The notes below the pieces were generated by a model. The model saw only the letters and a list, made by a program, of their open reading frames with translations. It was not told where the DNA came from and did no database searches. From positions 124,001 through 188,000 of the forward strand of contig NZ_JACVUP010000013.1 in assembly GCF_016625195.1 (NCBI RefSeq): 64,000 bases of DNA, given 5' to 3'. A program made the translations under genes and the position numbers. Within the stretch, counting starts at the first letter, position 1. The number at the start of each line of letters is the position of its first letter. Positions 38,740 to 47,349 of the stretch are shown in pieces. This stretch comes from Erwinia sp. S63 (lineage in GTDB: Bacteria; Pseudomonadota; Gammaproteobacteria; Enterobacterales; Enterobacteriaceae).

Positions 38740-40830
38740 ATGTTAGTGACTTCGTACGATTCGTTTACTGTCATCGTTTCCATTCTGGTGGCGATGCTGG
38801 CCTCGTTTACCGCGCTGGATATGGCGGGACGCGTGGCTTCTTCAACTGGCAAGGTGGCGCTGGTTTGGTTATTAGGCGGTGGATTCGCCATGGGCGTGGG
38901 CGTCTGGGCGATGCATTTCATCGGCATGTTGTCGATGAGCCTGGATATGGTGATGAGCTACGATCCGCTGCTGACCGCTACCTCAATGGCGGTGGCGATT
39001 CTGGCGTCGATATTTGCCTTGTGGCTGGTGTGCTCATCACATGAACTCTCCTGGCGGCGCTTAACGGGCGGGGCTTTTGTGCTCGGTTCCGGCGTGGTTG
39101 CCATGCACTACATGGGCATGGCTGCACTGATGTTTTCGCCGGGCATCACCTGGAACTGGGGCTGGGTGGCCGCTTCAGTAGTTATTGCGCTGGTGGCATC
39201 GGGTGCGGCACTGTGGCTGGCCTTTAACCTGCGTGAAGGACATGGACGCGTGACCATTCTGCGTCTCGGTGCTTCGGTAGTGATGGGCTGCGCCATTGCC
39301 GGTATGCACTACACCGGCATGGCGGCGGCCAGCTTCCCGGAGATGAGTCACGCCACGCACATGGGCGTCAACAGCAACTGGCTGGCGATTGTGGTCACTG
39401 TGGTGACGCTGGCGATCCTCGGCATTACCTTGCTGGTTTCGATGCTGGATGCACGCCTGCAAGCGCGCACCTCAATCCTTGCGCACTCGCTGGCTGAAGC
39501 CAACCGCGAGCTGGCACAACTGGCGCTGCACGATAACCTGACGCGCCTGCCAAACCGTATTTTGCTGGAAGATCGTCTGGAGCAATCGATCAACAAAGCC
39601 AATCGCGAGAAGTCGCAGTTTGCGCTGATGTTTATGGATCTGGATGGCTTCAAAGCAGTCAATGACGCCTTTGGTCACCATGTGGGTGACAACCTGCTGA
39701 TTGCCGTGGCCGAGCGCATGATCGGCCAGATGAAAGGGCACTACACCCTGGCACGTATGGGCGGTGACGAGTTCGTGCTGCTGATCGAAATCGATGAGCC
39801 CAATGACGCCGCAGCGGTAGCGGATGCATTGGTGAAAGCGGTCGATCGTCCGTTTGATATTTCGCGCTATGAGCTGGTGGTGTCGCTGAGTATCGGCATC
39901 GCGGTTTATCCTGGCGACGGCAAAGATGAGCGCGAGCTGATGTTTAACGCCGACGCCGCGATGTACCACACCAAAAACAACGGTCGTAACGGCTACAACT
40001 TCTTCCAGCCATCGATGAACACCCTGGCGCAGTCGCAGCTACAGCTGAATAACGATCTGTGGCAAGCGCTGGATAACGAAGAGTTACGTCTGTTCTATCA
40101 GCCAAAATATTGTGCGCCGAGCGGCCCGATTCTTGGCTTTGAAGCCCTGTTACGTTGGGAGCATCCGACACGCGGTTTACTGGCACCGGACAAATTCCTG
40201 CCGATTGCTGAGAAGACCGGCATGATCATCAACATCGGCAACTGGGTGATCAACGAAGCCTGCCGTCAATTGCACTGCTGGCATCTGCAGGGCCATCCAC
40301 ACTGGTCGGTGGCGGTGAACCTCTCCGCGCTGCAGTTTGAGCAGAGCAACCTGGTAGAAACCGTCACCCAGGCGCTGGCACAGCACAAGATACCGGCCGA
40401 ATTGCTGACGCTGGAAGTCACCGAAACCACCGCGATGCGCGATCCGGAAGAGAGTGTGCGTATTCTGACGCAACTGACGGATATGGGCGTGAAAGCCTCG
40501 ATTGATGATTTCGGTACCGGCTATTCAAGCCTGCTGTATCTCAAACGTTTGCCCGCAAGTGAACTGAAGATTGACCGCGCCTTCGTCAATGAACTGCAGG
40601 CGAAATCAGAAGATGCCACCATTGTCTCTGCGATTGTGGCACTGGCGCAGTCGCTGGATCTCAAAGTGGTGGCAGAAGGCGTGGAAACCCAGGAGCAGCA
40701 ATCCTTCCTCACCGGCCTGGGCTGCGATACCTTGCAGGGTTATTTGCTGGGCAGGCCGGTGCCGCCGGACCGTATCCACGAACTGCCGAATTTTGTCGAA
40801 AAGGAGCAGCAACGGGTGCAGTTGCCGTAA
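38740..40830 (+). CDS. MHYT-GGDEF-EAL membrane protein, complete motifs
   Basis: A 696-residue paralog of the preceding gene, alignable from end to end. MHYT repeats are AMHFIGM, AMHYMGM and GMHYTGM; GGDEF is at 341-345, again without an RxxD inhibitory site, and the EAL domain has FEALLRWEHP and an intact IDDFGTGYSSLLYL. Both cyclase and phosphodiesterase activities look possible. The ATG at 38740 is taken because a TTG 30 bases upstream is the only alternative and the ATG aligns with the start of its neighbour. The 159-base gap between the two genes lacks a clear terminator, so read-through is possible. Confidence 0.92.
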   Translation: MLVTSYDSFTVIVSILVAMLASFTALDMAGRVASSTGKVALVWLLGGGFAMGVGVWAMHFIGMLSMSLDMVMSYDPLLTATSMAVAILASIFALWLVCSSHELSWRRLTGGAFVLGSGVVAMHYMGMAALMFSPGITWNWGWVAASVVIALVASGAALWLAFNLREGHGRVTILRLGASVVMGCAIAGMHYTGMAAASFPEMSHATHMGVNSNWLAIVVTVVTLAILGITLLVSMLDARLQARTSILAHSLAEANRELAQLALHDNLTRLPNRILLEDRLEQSINKANREKSQFALMFMDLDGFKAVNDAFGHHVGDNLLIAVAERMIGQMKGHYTLARMGGDEFVLLIEIDEPNDAAAVADALVKAVDRPFDISRYELVVSLSIGIAVYPGDGKDERELMFNADAAMYHTKNNGRNGYNFFQPSMNTLAQSQLQLNNDLWQALDNEELRLFYQPKYCAPSGPILGFEALLRWEHPTRGLLAPDKFLPIAEKTGMIINIGNWVINEACRQLHCWHLQGHPHWSVAVNLSALQFEQSNLVETVTQALAQHKIPAELLTLEVTETTAMRDPEESVRILTQLTDMGVKASIDDFGTGYSSLLYLKRLPASELKIDRAFVNELQAKSEDATIVSAIVALAQSLDLKVVAEGVETQEQQSFLTGLGCDTLQGYLLGRPVPPDRIHELPNFVEKEQQRVQLP

Positions 40831-40835
40831 GACAA

Positions 40836-40861
40836 GGGTGCGGTGATGAGCCGCATCCCAA
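40836..40861. other. Hairpin after the second MHYT gene
   Basis: GGGTGCGG / CCGCATCCC forms a stem of about eight pairs just past the stop codon. It lacks a T run, so it is at best a weak terminator. Confidence 0.35.
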
Positions 40862-40912
40862 ACGCAGGGGAAAGTGTACTTCTCTGCGCCGCTAAGCATG
40901 AGTGCTTGAGTC

Positions 40913-40972
40913 AATTTCCCTGCCCACCAATGCCTCTCTCGCTTGCGGGAGTGGGCCTGGGTGAGGGAAAAT
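40913..40972. repeat. Inverted-repeat element (TTTCCCT...GGGTGAGGGAAA type)
   Basis: Sequence with arms TTTCCCTGCCCACC and GGGCCTGGGTGAGGGAAA around a central CTCTCGCTTGCGGGAG hairpin. It resembles the common enterobacterial intergenic repeat whose arms read CCCTCACCC. It lies between the second MHYT gene and ydcR. Confidence 0.5.
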
Positions 40973-41003
40973 AGCCGCACTCATTTCCAATATCGGAGCC
41001 AGG

Positions 41004-42419
41004 GTGGCGAAATATCAGCAGTTGGTTGATCAACTTCGGATGCAGATCGAAGCGCGCATCTGGCCACCGGGCGAAAAGTTGCCGTCATTACGTCAGCAGG
41101 CGGAGCAAAGCGGCCTAAGCCTGATGACGGTGATGCACGCTTATGAAGTGCTGGAAAGCCAGGGCTGGATCCTGTCAAAGCCGCAATCTGGTTACTACGT
41201 TGCACCACGAGCCGCCGAAAGCCGCCCGCGTCTGCCCACCCAGGCGATCGCCAAAACCGAGCAGGCGGACACTAACAGCTTCGTGTTTGATGTGCTGCAA
41301 GCCACGCGCGATCCCGCCATCATGCCGTTTGGCTCCGCCTTTCCCGATCCTGAACTCTTCCCGCAGCGTCAACTGATGCGCTCGCTGGTCAAAGTCTCGC
41401 ACAATCTGAAACCCAGCGATGCCCTGAACAACCTGCCGCCCGGCAACGAAGCGCTGCGTAAGATTCTGGCGCAACGTTATGCCCAGCAGGGCATCACCTT
41501 GTCGCCGGACGATATCGTGATCACCAACGGCGCGATGGAAGCGCTCAACCTCAGCCTGCAAGCGGTGACCGAACCCGGTGATTGGGTGGTGATCGAAAAT
41601 CCTTCGTTCTACGGGGCTTTGCAGGTGATTGAGCGCCTGAAATTGAATGCGATTGCCATCGCCAGCGATGTCGAGCAGGGCATCGATCTCGACGAACTGG
41701 AGCAGGCGCTGCAACGCTGGCCGGTCAAAGCCTGCTGGCTGATGACCAACCGACAAAATCCGCTCGGCTTTACTCTGAGCGTTGAGCGTAAACAGCAATT
41801 GGTTGCGCTGCTGGCACGCTACAAGGTCGCGATGATTGAGGACGATGTTTACAGCGATCTCTACAGCGGCCACGATAAGCCTTTGCCTGCCAAAGCCTTT
41901 GATCGTGATGGGAATGTGCTGCATTGCGGCAGCTTTTCGAAGAATCTGGTAGCGGGATTTCGCGTCGGTTGGGTAGCTGCCGGGCGCTACGCGCAGCGCG
42001 TACAGCGCATTCAGCTCATGAGCACGCTCTCAACCAGCGCGCCGATGCAACTGGCACTGGCCGACTTCCTCAGCACCCGCAGCTACGACACGCACTTAAA
42101 GAAGCTGCGCCAGACGCTGGCAAAGCGTAAGCAACTGGCCCAGCAAGCATTGCGCCGTGTGCTGCCTGCTGATGCGCAGATCGGTGATACGCCGGGCGGC
42201 TATTTCCTGTGGATTACGCTGCCGGAGCACATCAATACGACGCAGCTTTATCATCTGGCGTTGAAAGAGGGCATCAGCATCGCGCCCGGTCAGCTGTTCT
42301 CGGGCAGTGAAGGGTTCAGCCACTGTTTCCGCTTCAACACCGCCTGGCCGTGGGATGCCCGCGCCGAGGCAGCGGTGGAGACGTTGGGAAAATTGATTGC
42401 TCAGCTGGAGTCGCCATAA
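41004..42419 (+). CDS. ydcR: MocR-type GntR/aminotransferase regulator YdcR
   Basis: A 471-residue MocR-family regulator: an N-terminal GntR winged helix (residues 1-75, GEKLPSLRQQAEQSGLSLMTVMHAYEVLE) fused to a fold-type I aminotransferase domain. SFSKNLVAGFRVGW contains the PLP-binding lysine; NRQNPLGFT and FRFNTAWPW are typical contacts. It aligns closely with E. coli YdcR over its whole length. MocR proteins sense PLP or amine-linked ligands; the target here is unknown. The start is GTG, after GGAGCC. The stop codon lies in the loop of a perfect palindrome. Confidence 0.9.
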   Translation: MAKYQQLVDQLRMQIEARIWPPGEKLPSLRQQAEQSGLSLMTVMHAYEVLESQGWILSKPQSGYYVAPRAAESRPRLPTQAIAKTEQADTNSFVFDVLQATRDPAIMPFGSAFPDPELFPQRQLMRSLVKVSHNLKPSDALNNLPPGNEALRKILAQRYAQQGITLSPDDIVITNGAMEALNLSLQAVTEPGDWVVIENPSFYGALQVIERLKLNAIAIASDVEQGIDLDELEQALQRWPVKACWLMTNRQNPLGFTLSVERKQQLVALLARYKVAMIEDDVYSDLYSGHDKPLPAKAFDRDGNVLHCGSFSKNLVAGFRVGWVAAGRYAQRVQRIQLMSTLSTSAPMQLALADFLSTRSYDTHLKKLRQTLAKRKQLAQQALRRVLPADAQIGDTPGGYFLWITLPEHINTTQLYHLALKEGISIAPGQLFSGSEGFSHCFRFNTAWPWDARAEAAVETLGKLIAQLESP

Positions 42420-42427
42420 ATGGCGAC
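42410..42427. repeat. Perfect palindrome GTCGCCATAAATGGCGAC spanning the ydcR stop
   Basis: Eight-base arms flank an AA centre, and the ydcR stop TAA overlaps the centre. Near-copies occur at 42467-42484, 42526-42545 (loop enlarged) and 59321-59337. All lie at the ends of genes in convergent gaps. Confidence 0.7.
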
Positions 42428-42692
42428 ACGATAAATTCGGCTGACGTTAATGGCGGCATACAGAAGCGGTCACCATAAATGGCGACGCTACAAATGCGGC
42501 GGACATAAATAGCGGCATTGAGAGGCGGTCGCCATAATTTGCGACCGATAAATGCCGCTGCTGTATATGGCGAAATGCCGAACAGTTAAGCCATGAATGG
42601 ACTAACCGCACCTGCATGAACGGATTAACCGCACCTGCGGTAGCGGCGCGATTTTTCGCGCATTTATGTGCACCTCGATTAATGGCTATTAA
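42428..42692. repeat. Intergenic repeat cluster between ydcR and ylaC
   Basis: This 265-base gap between convergent genes is a mosaic of short repeats and holds no gene. It contains a second GTCRCCATAAATGGCGAC hairpin (42467-42484), a related GGTCGC / GCGACC hairpin (42526-42545), two adjacent 23-base direct repeats differing at two positions (42593-42615 and 42616-42638), and one copy of the GCGGCGCGATTTTTCGCGC palindrome (42640-42661). Confidence 0.7.
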
Positions 42693-43175
42693 TCAGATGG
42701 ATGCCGCCTGTTTATTGCCCCATGTCAGGTAATAAACATCATAAAAATCCACTTCGCCTTTCTGCTTCATCAGGCGATCGATGCCGCTGCGCACGCGGTC
42801 GGGCGTGCCGGGATTTTCCACGATCTTATCCAGCGCCTGCTGCGAAACCGGCTGCACGTAATACCATTCACCGTTGTAGCAGACGCGCAAATCCAGCGTG
42901 TCGATATCCTCAAAACGGTATTTCGGGTTGATATCCATCAGCATCAGGAAACTCATCACCAATACAAAGGCGGTGGCGAACCAGAACGCTGGCCAGCCAA
43001 GCATGTCGGTGGAGAAGATCAGCGCCACGCACAGCGCGTAACACAGATACATGATCGCCCACAGCCCCGGATGGGTTTTGAGGAATGAAAAGCTAAAGCG
43101 TGGCAGATTATCGCGCTGGCCTTCACGGTTAAGCGTGGCGATTTCATCGAGCAGAATTTGTTTGATCGCTTCCAT
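42693..43175 (-). CDS. ylaC: YlaC family inner membrane protein
   Basis: A 160-residue protein related to E. coli YlaC: HPGLWAIMYLCYA begins the first of two membrane helices, and RFEDIDTLDLRVCYNGEWYYV is the most conserved cytoplasmic block, followed by a KGEVDFYDVYYL motif near the C terminus. No biochemical function is established for the family. AGAGGTGAACT precedes the ATG. It converges on ydcR across the repeat cluster. Confidence 0.85.
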   Translation of the reverse strand: MEAIKQILLDEIATLNREGQRDNLPRFSFSFLKTHPGLWAIMYLCYALCVALIFSTDMLGWPAFWFATAFVLVMSFLMLMDINPKYRFEDIDTLDLRVCYNGEWYYVQPVSQQALDKIVENPGTPDRVRSGIDRLMKQKGEVDFYDVYYLTWGNKQAASI

Positions 43176-43428
43176 AGTTCACCTCTGAATGTTACTGCCT
43201 GCCAGTTAATCACATAACAGTGAAGCGAATCAGACACAGATCCCGGGTGTTTTTTTATAACAGTTTATTAGCCGCTTTTCCGGCACCACAAAATGTTAAA
43301 TATGTTGCCAGGTAATTTGGCTTTAGTAAGGTAAATCATTCTTTTATGTGAATTTTGTTGGTGGGCGCACATTGCAATGCCCCCGGGCTTTGCCACAATT
43401 AAGCAACGTGGCTTCCCGGAGAAAGAGT

Positions 43429-44043
43429 ATGACTGCCAACACTTCCAGCCTGCTGTTACTGATGTCTTTCGCCGCCGGTACCTTTTCAGCAGGTTCATCA
43501 AATAATCCGCAGCATCTGATGCTGTCGGTGCCCTCGGGCGGCGTCCCGAACAACCTACTGCCGCTGATCATCTGGCCCGGCATTGCGCCTGACTATGATG
43601 AAGAGCTGCAAAGCGACAGCGCAGCCTGGTTTGAAAAAACCTTCACCGACAATGGTTGGCCTGCCGCATGGCGCGCGCCGATCTTCCCTTATACCCATTA
43701 CCATCCCAACACCCATGAAGTGCTAGGCGTGGCGTCAGGCTGGGCGGAAGTCCTGTTTGGCGGCGATAGCGGCCGTATGGTGACGCTGCGCGAGGGCGAT
43801 GCGGTGCTAATCCCCGCCGGTGTCGGCCATAAACAGGTGTTTGCCTCGGACGATTTTTTCGCCGTTGGCGCCTATCCTGAAGGGATGTCCCCGGAAACCG
43901 TGCGTGATGAACCTTCTCGTTTACGCGCGGCGAAAGATCAAATTGCGCGCGTACCGTTACCGCATCGCGATCCTTTCACGGGTGGCGATGGGGCGATGAC
44001 GGATATCTGGCTGCCAATTGCGCAGCAGTTAATGCACCAATAA
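43429..44043 (+). CDS. Cupin-domain protein (YjlB-like)
   Basis: A 204-residue single-domain cupin. YTHYHPNTHEVLGVASGWAEVLFGG and GDAVLIPAGVGHKQV give the two cupin motifs with three histidines and a glutamate that could hold a metal. The fold resembles Bacillus YjlB; no substrate is known. The ATG at 43429 has GGAGAAAG upstream, but it adds about 38 residues (SSLLLLMSFAAGTFSAGS) before the usual cupin start near GGVPNN. That stretch is hydrophobic without a basic head, so export is doubtful. It is followed by the structured RNA region and the Anbu cluster, on the same strand. Confidence 0.8.
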   Translation: MTANTSSLLLLMSFAAGTFSAGSSNNPQHLMLSVPSGGVPNNLLPLIIWPGIAPDYDEELQSDSAAWFEKTFTDNGWPAAWRAPIFPYTHYHPNTHEVLGVASGWAEVLFGGDSGRMVTLREGDAVLIPAGVGHKQVFASDDFFAVGAYPEGMSPETVRDEPSRLRAAKDQIARVPLPHRDPFTGGDGAMTDIWLPIAQQLMHQ

Positions 44044-44057
44044 GGTGCGAAAAAGCG

Positions 44058-44166
44058 TTTATCCGGCGCTGTCCCGCTATCGGGGCGCGTGTGCCATTAG
44101 GGGCGCAACCCTCTGGCACACTTTGTGCAGGAGAGGATCCAGGTCCTCTGACAAGCGCCGGGTAAA
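44058..44166 (+). ncRNA. Candidate structured leader RNA of the Anbu cluster
   Basis: The transcript can form a closed multi-branch structure. Bases 44058-44070 pair with 44154-44166 over 13 consecutive pairs (one G-U). Inside are three hairpins: 44072-44085 (5 bp, loop CTAT), 44089-44121 (8 bp plus 4 bp across a small internal loop), and 44132-44149 (6 bp). The closing stem ends two bases before the start codon of the ATP-grasp gene, and the only possible ribosome site (GGG at 44160-44162) is inside its 3' strand. There is no T run, so a terminator is unlikely. I do not recognise a known riboswitch class. The pairing is read by eye. Confidence 0.55.
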
Positions 44167-44168
44167 TC

Positions 44169-45608
44169 ATGAAAGAAAGCTACCAGATAGCGTCACACTT
44201 CTATGATGAGATGTTATTGAGCAACGGCGAACACCGTGCGCACTATCAGCATTACTGGGAGTGGTTACAACAGGCGGACAAAGAGGCGGTGGCGCGGAAA
44301 CGCGAAGAAGCGGAACTGCTGTTTCATCGTGTGGGCATCACCTTCAACGTCTATGGTGAAGACGGCGGCGCGGAGCGGCTCATCCCGTTCGACAGCGTGC
44401 CGCGTATTATTCCGGCCAGTGAATGGGCGATGCTCGATCGCGGCATCCGCCAGCGCGTGCAAGCCCTGAATGCCTTCCTGCATGACATCTACCATCAACA
44501 GCACATCCTCAAGGCGGGCATCGTGCCGGCCGAGCAGGTATTGATCAACGATCAGTATCAGCCCTGCATGCAAGGCGTCGATCTGCATCGCAACATCTAT
44601 GCGCATATTACCGGCGTCGATATGGTGCGTAACAATGACGGCGAATATTACGTCCTTGAGGACAACCTGCGCACGCCGTCCGGCGTCTCCTATATGCTGG
44701 AGAACCGTAAGATGATGATGCGCCTCTACCCGGAACTGTTTGTGGAACAGCACATTGCACCGGTGGAGCGTTATCCCTCACATCTGTTGCAAACTCTACG
44801 CGAAAGCTCACCGGTCAACGATCCGGTGGTGGTGGTGCTGACGCCGGGCCGCTTTAACAGCGCCTACTTCGAACACAGCTTCCTTGCGCAGCAGATGGGC
44901 GTCGAGCTGGTGGAAAGTGCCGATCTGTTTGTTAAAGACGGCGCGGTAATGATGCGCACCACTGCCGGGCCGTGCAAAGTCGATGTGATCTATCGCCGCG
45001 TCGATGATGCGTTCCTCGATCCGCTGGCGTTCCGTCCCGATTCGATGCTCGGCGTGCCGGGCCTGCTGTCGGTGTATCGAACCGGCAACGTGGTGCTGGC
45101 GAATGCTATTGGCACCGGCGTTGCCGATGACAAATCGATCTACCCTTACGTGCCGGATATGATCCGCTTCTATCTCGATGAAGATCCGATCCTCAATAAC
45201 GTGCCGACCTGGCAGTGCCGCAAGCCGCAGGATCTGACTTACGTCCTCGCCAATCTCAGCAAAATGGTGGTGAAAGAGGTACACGGCGCCGGCGGTTACG
45301 GCATGTTGATTGGTCCGGTGGCCAGCCAGCAGGAGCTGAGCGATTTCCGCGATCGCTTAAGAGCACGCCCGGAAAACTACATCGCGCAGGACACGCTGTC
45401 GCTCTCCACCTGTCCGACGTTTATCGATAACGGTCTGGCACCGCGCCATATCGATTTGCGTCCCTTTGCCTTATGCGGAGCAGATATTCGTTTAGTGCCG
45501 GGTGGCTTAACCCGCGTGGCGCTGACCGAAGGTTCGCTGGTGGTGAACTCGTCGCAGGGCGGCGGCACCAAGGACACCTGGGTTCTGGAGGATGACGCAT
45601 CATGTTAA
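44169..45608 (+). CDS. Circularly permuted ATP-grasp protein of the Anbu cluster
   Basis: A 479-residue protein of the circularly permuted ATP-grasp type 2 family. MKESYQIASHFYDEM, GITFNVYGEDGGAERLIPFD, VLEDNLRTPSGVSYMLENR, VVKEVHGAGGYGMLIGP and APRHIDLRPFALCGADI hold the nucleotide and metal-binding residues. Such enzymes ligate amino groups to carboxylates; with an alpha-E and a transglutaminase-like partner they are predicted to make or attach a peptide, but no product is known. It opens a four-gene set with Anbu. The next gene overlaps its end by seven bases (45602-45608). Confidence 0.88.
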   Translation: MKESYQIASHFYDEMLLSNGEHRAHYQHYWEWLQQADKEAVARKREEAELLFHRVGITFNVYGEDGGAERLIPFDSVPRIIPASEWAMLDRGIRQRVQALNAFLHDIYHQQHILKAGIVPAEQVLINDQYQPCMQGVDLHRNIYAHITGVDMVRNNDGEYYVLEDNLRTPSGVSYMLENRKMMMRLYPELFVEQHIAPVERYPSHLLQTLRESSPVNDPVVVVLTPGRFNSAYFEHSFLAQQMGVELVESADLFVKDGAVMMRTTAGPCKVDVIYRRVDDAFLDPLAFRPDSMLGVPGLLSVYRTGNVVLANAIGTGVADDKSIYPYVPDMIRFYLDEDPILNNVPTWQCRKPQDLTYVLANLSKMVVKEVHGAGGYGMLIGPVASQQELSDFRDRLRARPENYIAQDTLSLSTCPTFIDNGLAPRHIDLRPFALCGADIRLVPGGLTRVALTEGSLVVNSSQGGGTKDTWVLEDDASC

Positions 45609-46531
45609 GCCGCACGGCCAGTGGCCTCTACTGGATGGCGCGCTATCTGGAGCGCGCAGAACAACTTGCCCGGGTGCTGGATGTCACCAACCGGCTTTCG
45701 CTGATGCCGGTGCGTAACAGCCAAACCGATGAGCTGCTGTTGCCGCTCAATCTCACTGGCACACGTCAGCTGTTTGAAACCCTCAACGGGCGTTTCACCA
45801 TGCCGCAGCTGTTTAACTTTTTTGCCCTCGACGATCGCAACCCCAGTAGCATTTTTAGCTGCTGGCAGGAGGCGTGGAACAATGCGCACGCGGTGCGCGG
45901 CAGTTTGTCATCTGAGGTGTGGGAGAGTATCAACTCGACGTGGATTGAGATGCGTAACATGCGGCGACGCGGCATCACCAGCGCCAACGCCGACAGCTTT
46001 TTCGACTGGGTTAAAGAGCGTTCGCACCTGTTTCGCGGCGCGATGTTCGGCACCTTGCTGCGCGGCGATGCGATGTGCTTTATCCGCATCGGCACGCTGA
46101 TGGAGCGCAGCGACGGCACCGCGCGTTTATTGAGCGTCAATCAACAACTGCTGGAGCAGAATCCCGATTCGGTGCGTGAATATTATTGCCTCGATACCCT
46201 GCTGCGTGCGGTGTCGGCGCGTGAAGCCTATAACGCGATCTTCAAGCAGCAGCTGATGCCGGATCTGGTGAATGAGATGCTGATCCTGCGTAACGAAAGT
46301 CCGCGATCGCTGCACTCCTGCATCGAGGAGATCGCCAACCAGTTAGAACAGATCGGCAGCAGCGGTGAAGATCGTCCACGCTATCTGGTGACGGTGCTGT
46401 TAGCCGAAATGCGCTTCAGCACCTGGGAGAGTCTGACGCGTGACGGGTTGTACAGCTGGCTTAATCACTTTCTCTCGCAGACCAATGCGCTGGCAGAAAG
46501 CATCAATCAGACCTACCTGGAGGCGAAATGA
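45602..46531 (+). CDS. Alpha-E domain protein
   Basis: A 309-residue, mostly helical alpha-E family protein. MLSRTASGLYWMARYLERAEQLARVLDVT is the typical N terminus; the rest is all-helical with many Arg/Glu pairs. In other genomes it is nearly always next to the permuted ATP-grasp protein and may be its partner or an amidoligase helper; its activity is unproven. The start codon lies inside the end of the ATP-grasp gene and its stop overlaps the transglutaminase start (ATGA), so the three genes are translationally coupled. Confidence 0.88.
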   Translation: MLSRTASGLYWMARYLERAEQLARVLDVTNRLSLMPVRNSQTDELLLPLNLTGTRQLFETLNGRFTMPQLFNFFALDDRNPSSIFSCWQEAWNNAHAVRGSLSSEVWESINSTWIEMRNMRRRGITSANADSFFDWVKERSHLFRGAMFGTLLRGDAMCFIRIGTLMERSDGTARLLSVNQQLLEQNPDSVREYYCLDTLLRAVSAREAYNAIFKQQLMPDLVNEMLILRNESPRSLHSCIEEIANQLEQIGSSGEDRPRYLVTVLLAEMRFSTWESLTRDGLYSWLNHFLSQTNALAESINQTYLEAK

Positions 46532-47328
46532 GACTGAATATCGAGCACAAAACCTGGTATGCCTATGAGCATCAGGTCAAACTCAGCACCCAGTATCTGC
46601 GCCTGACGCCGCAAAACTCGGTGCACCAGCAAATCCTGTCATGGGATCTTGATCTGCCGTGCGAAGCCACGCGCACCACGGATGCTTACGGCAACGTGCT
46701 GCACGTGCTGACGCTGGATACACCCCATCAGCAACTGGAGATTGCCGCGCGTGGCGTGGTGGAAATTCTGGATGCGGGGGAATATTCCCCCGATCCTGAG
46801 TCGATCCTCTCGCCATTGGTGTTTCTGCGTGCCACGCCATTAACGCTGCCGGATGCAGCGATTCGTGATTTCGCACAGCGCTACTGGCATGCAGAAAAAC
46901 CGCTCGCCAGCCTGGAAAAACTGATGGATGAGCTGCTGCTAAAAATGCCGTACCAGCCCGGCAGCACCCAGGTCAGTGATACCGCAGCGAAAGTGTTTGC
47001 GGCGGGAAGCGGCGTTTGCCAGGATCACAGCCATGTGTTTCTGGCGTGCTGCCGTAGCCTTGGGATCCCGGCGCGCTATGTCAGTGGTTATCTCTATACT
47101 GATAACGTTGAACATGTTGCCACTCACGCCTGGGTTGAAGCTTGGCTGGATGGCAGTTGGCACAGCTTTGATATCACCAACAATACGCGCAGTACGCGCC
47201 AGCATTTACGTCTGGCGGTGGGTGTGGATTATCTTGATGCTTGTCCGGTGCGCGGTATGCGGCTGGGCGGCGGCGGTGAAGATATGCTGGCGATGGCCGC
47301 GGTGCAGCAGGTGCATGCGCAGCAGTAA
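46528..47328 (+). CDS. Transglutaminase-like cysteine protease of the Anbu cluster
   Basis: A 266-residue protein with an N-terminal beta-rich domain (MRLNIEHKTWYAYEHQVKLSTQYLRLTP) and a C-terminal transglutaminase core. The catalytic triad is visible: Cys in AAGSGVCQDHSHVF, His in ATHAWVEAW, and Asp in SFDITNN. It is likely an isopeptidase or amidase acting on the product of the ATP-grasp enzyme, or a peptide ligase; neither is shown. It is followed after 21 bases by Anbu. Confidence 0.9.
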   Translation: MRLNIEHKTWYAYEHQVKLSTQYLRLTPQNSVHQQILSWDLDLPCEATRTTDAYGNVLHVLTLDTPHQQLEIAARGVVEILDAGEYSPDPESILSPLVFLRATPLTLPDAAIRDFAQRYWHAEKPLASLEKLMDELLLKMPYQPGSTQVSDTAAKVFAAGSGVCQDHSHVFLACCRSLGIPARYVSGYLYTDNVEHVATHAWVEAWLDGSWHSFDITNNTRSTRQHLRLAVGVDYLDACPVRGMRLGGGGEDMLAMAAVQQVHAQQ

Positions 47329-47349
47329 TATTTTTTTGCAGGCGTGACT

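Noticed and set aside
44058..44166. Reading the structured region as a simple terminator of the cupin gene
   Set aside because: No T run follows any of the stems, and the closing stem reaches the next start codon, which is not terminator geometry.
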